The notes beneath the pieces were generated by a model, which saw only the letters and a program-made list of their open reading frames with translations, was not told the DNA's origin and searched no databases. The translations under genes and the position numbers were made by a program. This document shows positions 42,453 through 51,096 of a DNA stretch of 64,000 bases, one piece after another. The DNA comes from Woeseiaceae bacterium (GTDB lineage: Bacteria; Pseudomonadota; Gammaproteobacteria; Steroidobacterales; Woeseiaceae). The stretch covers positions 1-64,000 of the forward strand of contig JANQGQ010000021.1 in the NCBI GenBank assembly GCA_028277185.1, in the 5' to 3' direction. How positions within the stretch are numbered: position 1 is the stretch's first letter; every line of letters begins with the position of its first letter.

Positions 42453-45095
42453 CTAGCCCATTGATTCGATCAGCGAGTCGCGTAGCCGCTGCTTTGCCGC
42501 TTCGTCGAGCGGCCGGCCGGCTTCGTCACTCAAATAAAATACGTCCTCGGCGCGTTCGCCGATGGTCAGAATCTTCGCGGTATCGATGTCGATGCCGCAG
42601 TCGATGAAGACCTGGCCTACTTTCCCGAGCAGGCCCGGGCGGTCCAGAGCGACCAGTTCCATCACGGTCTTCCCGCGCGGCGCGTCATCGCTGAAGTCTA
42701 CGCTGGTCTTGGTCGGGAACATCCGCACCTGTCGCGGCGTCCGTCGGGTCACCGGCGCGACGGCTTCATCGGTCATCTTCAGTACCCGGTCGAGCGCGAC
42801 CCGGATCTTGTCGAGCCTGGCTTCGTCGATGCGATTCGCCTTGTCGCGCTCGATAAACACGTAAGTATCCAGACTGTAGCCGTTGTCCAGCGGCGAGATG
42901 CGTGCATCGACGATGGTCATCCCGAGTTCGTCCAGCAGGGCAGTGGTATGGGCGAACGTGCGGTGGGTCCGCGGTGTGTACAGCACGGCCTCGACGCCGT
43001 CGCCGTCCACCTGCCGCCGAATCGTTACGAGTCCGCTCGTCGATGCGGTATCCGCCCCCGCCAGCCAGGCGGTGTGCCATGCGATTTCCTCGCTCTTGTG
43101 ACGCAGGAAATAGTCTTCGTTGAACAGCTTCCAGACCCGTTCGATCTTCGCGGCAGCGGTGCCGCCGGCCTCGAGTATCCGCATGGCGTCCTGCTGAGTT
43201 TCGGCTATCAGCTGATCCCGGTCGATCGGGTTCTCCAGGCCGCGCCGCAAGGCGCGGGACGTGAGCGAGTAGAGATCGCGGAACAGGGTTTCTTTCCAGG
43301 AGTTCCACAGCTTCGGGTTGGTCCCGCGCACGTCCGCTACGGTCAGGATGTAAAGATAATCGAGGTGGCGCTGATCTCCGACGAGCCTCGCAAACTCGTT
43401 GATGACGTCGGGATCGCCGATGTCCTTTTTCTGCGCGGTCGTCGACAGCGCAAGGTGGTGTCGCACGAGCCACGCCACCGTGCGGGCATCGTAGGTCGAA
43501 AGGCCGTGCTCGAGACAAAACGCCTCGGCGTCGACGGCGCCGAGTTCCGAATGGTCGCCGCCGCGGCCTTTCGCAATATCGTGGAACAGCCCCGACAGGT
43601 AGGCGATCTCGGGTTTTTCGAGCGACTGCATGATGCGGCTCAGGTCGGGGAACTCGTCATCGAAGCGCGGCAGCGCAAAGCGCCGCAGGTTGCTCACGAC
43701 GAACAGCGTGTGCTCGTCGACGGTATACGCGTGGAACAGGTCGTACTGCATACGCCCGACGATGCGGCCGAAGGCCGGAATGTAGAGGCCGAGCACGCCG
43801 TAGAGGTTCATGCGTCTGAGTTCGTGCGTTACGCCCGCCGGCGCCCGGAGGATGGCGAGAAACAGCCGGTGATTGCGGGGGTTCTGGCGGAACTCTTCGT
43901 CGATCAGATGCAGATTGCGCTTGATGAGACCGACGGTGTATGCGCTGACGCCGCGGATGGCGGGGTTCTGCTGGAGCAACAGGAACAGCTCGAGCAGTGC
44001 CGACGGATCGTCGGCGAACACCCGATCCGACACGGTCCTCAAGAATCCGTTGCGAACCTCGAAGCGCGCGTTCAGCCGTTCGGGTTCCGCGTCCGGATTC
44101 ATCAGGATCGCTTCCTCGAACAGCTGCAGCAGCATCTCGTTGAGGCGCGACAGGTCCATGACGGTTCGGTAGTAGCGCTGCATGAGCTGCTCTACCGCCA
44201 GCGTGTAGGTCGCGTCCTCGTAGCCCATCAGCCTCGCGAGATTGACCTGATGATCGAACAGCAGCCGATCTTCGCGGCGTCCCGTAAGGATGTGGAGCCC
44301 GAAGCGGACGCGCCAGAGAAAGGCCCGCCCTTCGTCGAGCCGCGTGAGCTGGCCGGGCGTGAGAAAACCATGGTCGACCAGTTCCGCGAACGTTGCGACG
44401 CCGAAGTAGCGCTTCGCCACCCAGCCGATGATCTGGATGTCGCGCAGGCCGCCCGGGCTGCCTTTGACGTTCGGTTCGAGCTTGTAAGCCGTGTCGTCGT
44501 AACGATGGTGCCGGGCGATCTGTTCCTTGCGTTTCTCCGCAAAGAACTGGTCGGGAGGCCAGATGCGGTCGGGCGCGATTGCCGCCTGCATGGCGTCGAA
44601 CAGCGTGCCCGGCCCCGTGAGCAGACGCGCTTCCATGAGCGTTGTCGCTACGGTGAGATCCTCGCGCGCCTCGTCTTCGCATTGGTCGATGCTGCGAACG
44701 CTGTGCCCGATCTCGAGTCCGGCGTCCCACAGCGACGTCAGAAATCCGGCGATCGCCTGGGCCGTCGCCTCATCGGGTGCCCCGGGGACGAGCACGGTCA
44801 CGTCCACGTCCGAATGCGGGTGCAGTTCTCCGCGGCCGTAGCCGCCGACCGCGACGAGGGCAAGCTCCGCCGCGAGGGGCCCGAGATGCGTCTGCCACAG
44901 GTGGATCAGAACCGTATCGACGAATTCGGCGCGGAGCCGCACCAGCGTGACGACGGACTCGCCGGTGCGAAAGCGTGCCTCCAGCTCATCGGCGGCGGCC
45001 GCCAACGCGTCCCGGCACCCGTCGCGGGTCAGGCAGTCGGCAAGGCGCTCGAGCGTCGGATCGACCGCGCTGCCTGCGACCTGCGACCCGGCCAT
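42453..45095 (-). CDS. glnD: GlnD, bifunctional PII uridylyltransferase/uridylyl-removing enzyme
   Basis: An 880-residue nitrogen sensor. The nucleotidyltransferase motif VAVGGYGRGELHPHSDVDV is near residue 85, an HD domain follows at about 440-570 (SGLFHDIAKGRGGDHSELGA), and two ACT domains are at the C-terminus (LDRPGLLGKVGQVFIDCGI). It adds UMP to PII when glutamine is low and removes it when glutamine is high. ATG 45095 follows the map stop by 2 bp; the open frame continues further upstream within map. Length matches the family. Confidence 0.95.
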   Translation of the reverse strand: MAGSQVAGSAVDPTLERLADCLTRDGCRDALAAAADELEARFRTGESVVTLVRLRAEFVDTVLIHLWQTHLGPLAAELALVAVGGYGRGELHPHSDVDVTVLVPGAPDEATAQAIAGFLTSLWDAGLEIGHSVRSIDQCEDEAREDLTVATTLMEARLLTGPGTLFDAMQAAIAPDRIWPPDQFFAEKRKEQIARHHRYDDTAYKLEPNVKGSPGGLRDIQIIGWVAKRYFGVATFAELVDHGFLTPGQLTRLDEGRAFLWRVRFGLHILTGRREDRLLFDHQVNLARLMGYEDATYTLAVEQLMQRYYRTVMDLSRLNEMLLQLFEEAILMNPDAEPERLNARFEVRNGFLRTVSDRVFADDPSALLELFLLLQQNPAIRGVSAYTVGLIKRNLHLIDEEFRQNPRNHRLFLAILRAPAGVTHELRRMNLYGVLGLYIPAFGRIVGRMQYDLFHAYTVDEHTLFVVSNLRRFALPRFDDEFPDLSRIMQSLEKPEIAYLSGLFHDIAKGRGGDHSELGAVDAEAFCLEHGLSTYDARTVAWLVRHHLALSTTAQKKDIGDPDVINEFARLVGDQRHLDYLYILTVADVRGTNPKLWNSWKETLFRDLYSLTSRALRRGLENPIDRDQLIAETQQDAMRILEAGGTAAAKIERVWKLFNEDYFLRHKSEEIAWHTAWLAGADTASTSGLVTIRRQVDGDGVEAVLYTPRTHRTFAHTTALLDELGMTIVDARISPLDNGYSLDTYVFIERDKANRIDEARLDKIRVALDRVLKMTDEAVAPVTRRTPRQVRMFPTKTSVDFSDDAPRGKTVMELVALDRPGLLGKVGQVFIDCGIDIDTAKILTIGERAEDVFYLSDEAGRPLDEAAKQRLRDSLIESMG

Positions 45096-45097
45096 CC

Positions 45098-45877
45098 CTA
45101 TGCGACTCCGGGCTCGCGGTCTGCGCCGCCGAGCGTCAACACCTCGTAGCCGTCTTCCTTGATCAGCACCGTGTGCTCCCATTGTGCCGACAGGCTGTGG
45201 TCCTTCGTGACGACGGTCCAGCCGTCTTTGAGAAGCTTAACGCCCGCCTTGCCGGCATTGATCATAGGTTCGACCGTGAGCGTCATACCGGCCTTGAGCT
45301 GCATTCCCGTGCCCCGGGTACCGTAGTGCAGCACCTGTGGATCCTCGTGGAATATGCGGCCGATACCGTGGCCGCAATACTCACGGACGACCGAAAAACG
45401 GTTGCGCTCGACGTGCTTCTGAATCGCCGCGCCGACGTCGCCCAGATGCTTGCCTGCCCGAAGCTCCTCGATGCCCAACCACATCGCCTCTTTCGCGACG
45501 GCCGCCAGCCGTTCCGCCTGAATGCCCGGCTTGCCGACGTGGAACATGCGGCTGGTGTCGCCGTGATAGCCGTCCTTGATGACCGTGACGTCGATGTTGA
45601 CGGCGTCACCGGATTTGAGTTTCTTCTCGCCGGGGATGCCGTGGCAGACCACGTGGTTCACCGACGTGCAGATGGACTTAGGGAAGCCGCGGTAGTTGAG
45701 CGGGGCGGGAATCGCGTCCTGCTGCTCGGTGATGTAGCGGTGTGCGATGGCGTCGAGCTCGCTGGTCGTGATGCCCGGTTTTACATAATCTCCGAGCATG
45801 TCGAGCACGTCCGCGGCCATCCGTCCCGCGACCCGCATTTTTTCGATTTCGTCCGGCGTTTTGATCGTAACAGTCAT
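45098..45877 (-). CDS. map: Methionine aminopeptidase, type I
   Basis: A 259-residue enzyme that removes initiator methionine from nascent proteins. Metal ligands are visible in VNIDVTVIKDGYHGDTSRMF (two Asp), GHGIGRIFHEDP (His), TVEPMI (Glu) and SAQWEHTVLI (Glu). I chose ATG 45877; the frame extends 12 codons to a TTG. The gene is divergent from rpsB, as in many gammaproteobacteria, and heads the map-glnD-dapD-yffB unit. Confidence 0.94.
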   Translation of the reverse strand: MTVTIKTPDEIEKMRVAGRMAADVLDMLGDYVKPGITTSELDAIAHRYITEQQDAIPAPLNYRGFPKSICTSVNHVVCHGIPGEKKLKSGDAVNIDVTVIKDGYHGDTSRMFHVGKPGIQAERLAAVAKEAMWLGIEELRAGKHLGDVGAAIQKHVERNRFSVVREYCGHGIGRIFHEDPQVLHYGTRGTGMQLKAGMTLTVEPMINAGKAGVKLLKDGWTVVTKDHSLSAQWEHTVLIKEDGYEVLTLGGADREPGVA

Positions 45878-45916
45878 CGTATCGGGCAGCCCGGCGGTGC
45901 CGGTATTCTCCAAACA

Positions 45917-46000
45917 GGGGGGCCGGGCCGCAGTTCTCGCTGGTGCCCGGGCCCGGCTTCAAGGCCGGCCTCAAAGCCGAAAACTGCGGGCCGACCCCCG
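45917..46000. repeat. Long imperfect hairpin between map and rpsB
   Basis: Arms 45917-45939 and 45978-46000 pair at 19 of 23 positions, plus one possible G-U pair; the spacer is GC-rich and can fold further. It lies 40 bp upstream of the map start and just upstream of the rpsB promoter, so it would be part of a map leader RNA but not of the rpsB leader. No T-run follows on either strand. Function unknown. Confidence 0.65.
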
Positions 46001-46013
46001 CAAAAACAACACG

Positions 46014-46042
46014 TTGTTGGCAGCAGCCGGCTATGGTATAAA
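46014..46042 (+). promoter_or_regulatory. rpsB promoter with GC-rich discriminator
   Basis: TTGTTG at 46014-46019 and TATAAA at 46037-46042 are spaced by exactly 17 bp. The sequence after the -10 is GCGCGCGCCCG, a GC-rich discriminator like those of promoters under stringent (ppGpp/DksA) control of translation genes. It would give an rpsB leader of about 105 nt. Confidence 0.65.
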
Positions 46043-46097
46043 GCGCGCGCCCGAGAGGCAACGACTACACACGCGTACCGACACGTCGTACTGGGTG

Positions 46098-46149
46098 CCC
46101 CGCTAAAAAAGGGGTTGTGCGATGGGGTTCGCGGAGGCTCAACCCGGAG
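46098..46149 (+). promoter_or_regulatory. Putative rpsB leader switch (S2 autoregulation candidate)
   Basis: CCCC (46098-46101) can pair with GGGG (46111-46114). GGGTT (46125-46129) can pair with AACCC (46141-46145), which abuts the GGAG ribosome site at 46146-46149. Because GGGGTT occurs twice (46111 and 46124), the AACCC strand can choose between two partners. S2 represses its own mRNA through the leader in known gammaproteobacteria; that this is the S2 site is inference. Confidence 0.4.
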
Positions 46150-46155
46150 AAAATC

Positions 46156-47103
46156 ATGGCAGACGTATCTATGCGCCAGATGCTTGAGGCTGGCGTGCAC
46201 TTTGGTCATCAGACCCGCTACTGGAACCCGAAGATGGCGCCCTTCATCTTCGGTGAGCGAAACCGAATTCATATTATCAATCTCGAGAAGAGCGTGCCGA
46301 TGGCCCGTGAGGCCTGCGCGTTCGTCAAGGCGACGATATCGGACGGCGGCAAAGTGCTCTTCGTCGGCACCAAGCGGGCGGCGCGCGAGGCGATCCGCAA
46401 CGAGGCGACCCGCGCGGGTATGCCGTTCGTCAGCCAGCGCTGGCTCGGCGGCATGCTCACGAACTACAAGACGATCCGACAGTCGGTCAAGCGCCTGATG
46501 GCGCTCGAGGAAATGGCTGAAGAAGGCGGTTTCGACGGTTTGACCAAGAAGGAAATTCTTGGCCTCAATCGCGAGCGGGAGAAGCTCGAAAAGAGTCTCG
46601 GCGGTATCAAGGAGATGAAGTCGCTCCCCGACATCATGTTCGTAGTCGATGTCGAGCACGAGAGCATTGCCATCCGCGAGGCGAAGAAGCTGGGCATCCC
46701 CGTAGTCGCGATCGTCGATACCAACTGTTCGCCGGACGGCGTCGACTACGTCATACCAGGCAACGACGACGCGATGCGGGCGATTCAGCTTTACACGGCC
46801 CTCGTCGCCGACGCCGTGCTCGACGGCAAGGCATCGTTGCCTGAGGTCGCGCTCGGCGAGGACGAGTTCGTCGAGCTGGATGCGGAAGGCAACGTCAAGA
46901 AGGCGTCCCCGAAGAAGAAGGCTCAGAAGAAACCCGCGCGTAAGACCGCGCGGAAGACGGCGGCGAAGAAGCCGGCCGCCCCGACCGACAAGGATGCGGC
47001 GGACGCTAAGGAGACCGTCGCCGACGACAGCGCGGCCGCCAAAGCGGACGACAAGGCCCCGGCCGAAGCGGAAAAGCCGGATGCGGACAAGGCGGGCGCT
47101 TGA
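46156..47103 (+). CDS. rpsB: 30S ribosomal protein S2 with long charged C-terminal tail
   Basis: The first 235 or so residues are standard S2 ([56 protein letters not shown]). After about residue 247 comes a tail of nearly 70 residues: first Lys/Arg/Ala-rich like histone H1 ([20 protein letters not shown]), then Asp/Ala/Lys-rich and acidic. E. coli S2 ends near 241. Similar low-complexity tails occur in some other bacteria. ATG 46156 has GGAG six nt before it. It is co-transcribed with tsf. Confidence 0.96.
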   Translation: MADVSMRQMLEAGVHFGHQTRYWNPKMAPFIFGERNRIHIINLEKSVPMAREACAFVKATISDGGKVLFVGTKRAAREAIRNEATRAGMPFVSQRWLGGMLTNYKTIRQSVKRLMALEEMAEEGGFDGLTKKEILGLNREREKLEKSLGGIKEMKSLPDIMFVVDVEHESIAIREAKKLGIPVVAIVDTNCSPDGVDYVIPGNDDAMRAIQLYTALVADAVLDGKASLPEVALGEDEFVELDAEGNVKKASPKKKAQKKPARKTARKTAAKKPAAPTDKDAADAKETVADDSAAAKADDKAPAEAEKPDADKAGA

Positions 47104-47150
47104 ACTCTGTTCTGACTCCGGACAACGAATTCAGTCAATGAGGAGCCGAG

Positions 47151-48026
47151 ATGTCGATTAGTGCATCCATGGTTAAGGAACTGCGCGAGCGCACGGGCGC
47201 CGGGATGATGGAGTGCAAGAAGGCGCTCGTCGAGACCGGCGGCGATATAGATGCGGCGGTGGAATTCTTAAGAAAATCGGGGCAGGCGAAAGCCGACAAG
47301 AAGGCCGGACGCGTCGCCGCTGACGGCCGGGTCGTGGTCGCGCGCGACGGTGATCGCGCGCTGATACTCGAAGTCAATTCGGAAACGGACTTCGTTGCCA
47401 AAGACGAGAATTTCGCCGGTTTTGCCGCTGCCGTGGCCGAAGCGGCGTTGGCGGCCGGAGTCGCCGACATTGCGGGTCTTGCCGACCTTGCACTAGCCAG
47501 CGGAGAAACCGTCGAAGCGGCACGTACAGCGCTCGTCACGAAGGTGGGCGAGAACATCTCCGTGCGGCGGCTCGAACAGGTGGCAAGCGAAGGGCCCATT
47601 GGGCACTACACGCACGGAACGAAGATCGGTGCGATCGTCGCGCTCGAGGGCGGCGACGAAGAACTGGCCCGCGACATCGCCATGCACGTCGCGGCGACGA
47701 ACCCCACGTGTATCGACGAGGATGGCGTGCCGGCCGAGGTACTCGAGCAGGAACGCCGCATTCTGACCGAGCAGGCTCTCGAGTCGGGCAAACCGCCGGA
47801 AATCGTCGAAAAGATGATCGGTGGTCGGATTGCCAAGTTTCTCAAGGAGATCACGCTCGTCGGTCAGCCGTTCGTCAAAGATCCGGATGTGACGGTCGGC
47901 AAGCTCCTTGCGTCGAAAGGCGCGGCGGCGAAGGCCTTTGTCCGCTATGAGGTCGGCGAGGGTATCGAAAAGAAGGAAGACAACTTCGTCGAAGAAGTCA
48001 TGGCGCAGGTGAAGGGCGCGAATTGA
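47151..48026 (+). CDS. tsf: Elongation factor Ts
   Basis: A 291-residue nucleotide exchange factor for EF-Tu. The UBA-like N-terminus ([19 protein letters not shown]) is followed by the EF-Tu-contacting [10 protein letters not shown] motif near residue 80. It follows rpsB by 47 bp with a GAGGAG-like ribosome site (ATGAGGAGCC) before ATG 47151, and its stop overlaps the presumed TTG start of pyrH. Confidence 0.96.
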   Translation: MSISASMVKELRERTGAGMMECKKALVETGGDIDAAVEFLRKSGQAKADKKAGRVAADGRVVVARDGDRALILEVNSETDFVAKDENFAGFAAAVAEAALAAGVADIAGLADLALASGETVEAARTALVTKVGENISVRRLEQVASEGPIGHYTHGTKIGAIVALEGGDEELARDIAMHVAATNPTCIDEDGVPAEVLEQERRILTEQALESGKPPEIVEKMIGGRIAKFLKEITLVGQPFVKDPDVTVGKLLASKGAAAKAFVRYEVGEGIEKKEDNFVEEVMAQVKGAN

Positions 48027-48754
48027 CGCCGGCCGATACGAAAGTGAGCCCCTATCGACGAGTGCTGCTCAAGCTCAGCGGCGAGGCGCTCATGGGCGAT
48101 CTCGACTACGGTATCGAGCCCGGCGTCATCAAGCGCATTGCGACCGAGATCGCCGAGGCGCGCGAGCAGGGCGCCGAGATCGCGATCGTCATTGGCGGCG
48201 GCAACATCTTTCGCGGCGCGGGCCTGGCGCGGTCCGGCATGGATCGGGTTACGGGCGATCACATGGGCATGCTTGCCACCGTGATGAACGCGCTCGCAAT
48301 CCAGGATGCGCTCGAGGCGCTCGACGTACATGCACGCGTGATGTCGGCACTCGAGATCAATGCGGTATGCGAGGACTATATCCGCCGTCGGGCGATTCGG
48401 CACCTCGAAAAGGGCCGGGTTGTGATCCTGGCCGCCGGCACCGGCAATCCGTTCTTCACCACCGACACGGCGGCGAGTCTTCGCGCCATCGAGATTGGCG
48501 CCGACGTGCTCCTGAAAGCCACGAAAGTCGACGGGGTGTATGATGCCGACCCGGTGACGAACGACGATGCCACGCGCTACGACACCGTCAGTTTCGATAC
48601 GGTACTGAGAGACCGGCTGTCGGTGATGGATGCGACCGCGATCGTGATGTGCCGGGACAACAGCCTGCCGCTCAGGGTTTTCGACCTGACCCGGGCGGGC
48701 ATGTTGGTTCGCGCCATAGCGGGCGAGGACGTCGGTACGCTGGTAACCGCCTGA
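48023..48754 (+). CDS. pyrH: UMP kinase
   Basis: A 243-residue amino-acid-kinase-fold enzyme converting UMP to [46 protein letters not shown] and [14 protein letters not shown] are diagnostic of PyrH. The start is TTG 48023 (overlapping the tsf stop, with AAGGG upstream) or GTG 48044, which would give the more usual N-terminus [13 protein letters not shown]. Confidence 0.95.
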   Translation: MTPADTKVSPYRRVLLKLSGEALMGDLDYGIEPGVIKRIATEIAEAREQGAEIAIVIGGGNIFRGAGLARSGMDRVTGDHMGMLATVMNALAIQDALEALDVHARVMSALEINAVCEDYIRRRAIRHLEKGRVVILAAGTGNPFFTTDTAASLRAIEIGADVLLKATKVDGVYDADPVTNDDATRYDTVSFDTVLRDRLSVMDATAIVMCRDNSLPLRVFDLTRAGMLVRAIAGEDVGTLVTA

Positions 48755-48767
48755 CCAGACAGGCTAT

Positions 48768-48790
48768 GGCGGGCTCCTTAAGGGCCCGCC
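48768..48790 (+). terminator. GC-rich hairpin between pyrH and frr
   Basis: GGCGGGCTCCTT (48768-48779) pairs with AAGGGCCCGCC (48780-48790) with one bulge and essentially no loop bases left over, so the tip must open. It is followed by CTTGTTGGG rather than a T-run, so it is at best a partial terminator or RNA-processing/stabilising element between two genes expected to be co-transcribed. Confidence 0.4.
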
Positions 48791-48812
48791 CTTGTTGGGA
48801 GAGACTTAAACC

Positions 48813-49370
48813 GTGCTCGAGGACATAAAGAAGGACGCCGGGGAGCGGATGGCGAAGAGCGTCGCGGCGCTCAAGCAGGAGCTGACGAAAATCCGCACGG
48901 GGCGCGCGCACACGAGTCTGCTCGACCACATCACCGTGGAGTACTACGGCAGTCAGGTGCCGCTGAATCAGGTTTCGAACGTGGGCGTCGAGGATTCGCG
49001 AACGCTTACGGTAACCCCATGGGAGAAAGACATGGTCGCGCCGATAGAAAAAGCGATCATGAAGTCCGATCTGGGGCTCAATCCGGCGTCGGCCGGAACC
49101 GTTATCCGCGTGCCGCTGCCAGCCCTGACGGAAGAACGCCGCAAGGACATGATCCGCGTCGTTCGTCAGGAGGCGGAAGGCGGCCGGGTTGCCATTCGCA
49201 ACATACGCCGCGACGCGATAGGTGACGTCAAGGATCTCATGAAAGAGAAGCTGATCGGCGAGGACGACGAGCGCCGGGCGGAAGACGAGATCCAGGGCAT
49301 AACGGACCGGTACGTCGCGGAAGTGGATCAGGTGCTCGCCGACAAGGAGAGCGAGCTGATGGAAATCTGA
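48813..49370 (+). CDS. frr: Ribosome recycling factor
   Basis: A 185-residue protein with the RRF signature pieces [21 protein letters not shown] near the N-terminus and [21 protein letters not shown] in the middle. The start is GTG 48813, preceded by GGGAGAG. With EF-G it splits post-termination ribosomes. Length is the family norm. Confidence 0.96.
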   Translation: MLEDIKKDAGERMAKSVAALKQELTKIRTGRAHTSLLDHITVEYYGSQVPLNQVSNVGVEDSRTLTVTPWEKDMVAPIEKAIMKSDLGLNPASAGTVIRVPLPALTEERRKDMIRVVRQEAEGGRVAIRNIRRDAIGDVKDLMKEKLIGEDDERRAEDEIQGITDRYVAEVDQVLADKESELMEI

Positions 49371-49417
49371 GAATCCCGCCGCCTCACGACCGCCGCCAGA
49401 CCTGTGCAGGATCAAGC

Positions 49418-50176
49418 ATGAGTGCGACCAGTCCCGGTGTATCAATAAGCTCCGCGGTTCCAGAGCACGTCGCCGTCATCATGGACGGCAACGGGCGCTG
49501 GGCCGGCCGCCGCGCGCTGCCCCGGCACGCGGGCCACAAGGCAGGTGTGAAAGCCGCCCGCTCTGCCGTAGAAACATGTGCAGAAAGTGGTGTCAAATGC
49601 TTGACGCTCTTCGCTTTTTCCAGTGAGAACTGGCGCCGCCCCAGAGAAGAGGTAGGCGCGCTGATGGCGCTCTTCGTCGAAGTGCTCAAGCGCGAAACCG
49701 AGGAGCTGCATCGCAACAACATCCGGCTGCGCTTCATCGGCGACCGGCCGAGCCTGGGCAAGCGTCTGGCGCAGCGGATCGCCGCCGCGGAAGCGCTGAC
49801 CGCCGACAATACGGGGCTGGATCTCAACGTCGCGATGGCTTACGGCGGGCGTTGGGACATCGTGGAAGCGGCGCGGCGCGCGGCTGAACGCGTCGCGGCG
49901 GGAGAACTCTCCCCGGCCGATATCAGCGAGGAGACGATCCGCGGTCACCTCGCGCTCGGTGATTGCCCGGACCCCGATCTCCTGATTCGTACCGGCGGCG
50001 AACACCGAATCAGCAATTTTTTGCTGTGGAATCTGGCCTACGCCGAAGTGTTTTTCACACCGACGCTCTGGCCCGATTTCTCGAACGCGGATATCGACGC
50101 GGCGTTTTCCTTCTATCGCGAGCGCCAGCGCCGTTTCGGACGTACGGCCGAGCAACTCGAGGCGCGGTCATGTTGA
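49418..50176 (+). CDS. uppS: Undecaprenyl diphosphate synthase (cis-prenyltransferase)
   Basis: A 252-residue enzyme with VAVIMDGNGRWA at about 18-29 (catalytic Asp and binding Arg), LTLFAFSSENWRRP at about 63-76 and LLIRTGGEHRISNFLLWN near 188-205. It elongates farnesyl diphosphate with isopentenyl diphosphate to the lipid carrier for peptidoglycan and O-antigen. Its stop overlaps cdsA by 7 bp. Confidence 0.95.
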   Translation: MSATSPGVSISSAVPEHVAVIMDGNGRWAGRRALPRHAGHKAGVKAARSAVETCAESGVKCLTLFAFSSENWRRPREEVGALMALFVEVLKRETEELHRNNIRLRFIGDRPSLGKRLAQRIAAAEALTADNTGLDLNVAMAYGGRWDIVEAARRAAERVAAGELSPADISEETIRGHLALGDCPDPDLLIRTGGEHRISNFLLWNLAYAEVFFTPTLWPDFSNADIDAAFSFYRERQRRFGRTAEQLEARSC

Positions 50177-50958
50177 GGCAGCGTATCTCGACGGCGTTGA
50201 TCGCGCTCGCGGTGCTGCTGACCGTCATGTTCGTCATTCCGGCAAATGCCGCGAAAGCATTTATCGGCCTGCTCGTGATCGGCGGCGCCTGGGAATGGTC
50301 CGGTTTCCTCGGCGGGCGCGAGGCCGTCGAGCGTCCGGCGTTCGTCGGCCTGGTCGCCGTACTCGTGTTGCTGACCGGCCTGGCGCTGCCGGCCGCGGCG
50401 CCGGCGATACTGCTTGCCTCGTTGGGCTGGTGGATGCTGGCTCTCGTCTGGACCTTCGTCTTTCCGACTACGATCGCGCGGCCGCTGCGCTGGCTGTGCG
50501 GCGTCCTGGTACTGCTGCCCCTGTTCGTGGCGCTCGTGACGCTGTACGCGGCCAGCCCGCTGACGCTGCTGTTCGCGCTGCTGGTGGTCTGGGCGGCAGA
50601 CGTTGGCGCGTACTTCGCCGGCAAGCGCTTCGGCCGCGTCAAGCTTGCTCCGGCCATTAGTCCGGGCAAGACCTGGGAAGGTGTGCTCGGCGGACTCGCC
50701 GCCGTAGCGGGCGTGGCGGGCGCTTTCGCGCTCTTAAGGGGTCTCCCGCTGACCGTGCTGATTCCGTTTTCGATGGCGGCGGCGGCGCTTTCCGTAGTTG
50801 GCGACCTGACCGTCAGCATGTTCAAGCGTACGGTCGGGCTCAAGGACAGCGGCACGCTGTTTCCCGGTCACGGCGGCATTCTCGATCGGGTGGACAGCGT
50901 ATCGGCGGCGGCGCCCTTGTTCGCGCTGGGGCTCGGCTTCACGGGCCTCGCCTCTTGA
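50170..50958 (+). CDS. cdsA: Phosphatidate cytidylyltransferase
   Basis: A 262-residue polytopic membrane enzyme that makes CDP-diacylglycerol. ATG 50170 overlaps the end of uppS. About seven membrane helices are visible, and the C-terminal signature appears as GDLTVSMFKRTVGLKDSGTL followed by FPGHGGILDRVDS, with catalytic acidic residues. The expected next gene in this conserved chain, dxr, is absent; a 138-bp gap leads to rseP. Confidence 0.94.
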   Translation: MLRQRISTALIALAVLLTVMFVIPANAAKAFIGLLVIGGAWEWSGFLGGREAVERPAFVGLVAVLVLLTGLALPAAAPAILLASLGWWMLALVWTFVFPTTIARPLRWLCGVLVLLPLFVALVTLYAASPLTLLFALLVVWAADVGAYFAGKRFGRVKLAPAISPGKTWEGVLGGLAAVAGVAGAFALLRGLPLTVLIPFSMAAAALSVVGDLTVSMFKRTVGLKDSGTLFPGHGGILDRVDSVSAAAPLFALGLGFTGLAS

Positions 50959-51096
50959 ATCGTTCAGCCAGCGTTCAGCGAATTGCCGGAATGCTCAAGA
51001 TGAGCGGAACCGCCGCGTGCCTGACCGTTCAAAGCCTTAATAAGTCTCGCCGGAGCCGCCCGGCGAGTGAGAATCGAGGAATCCGGTAACGGACCT

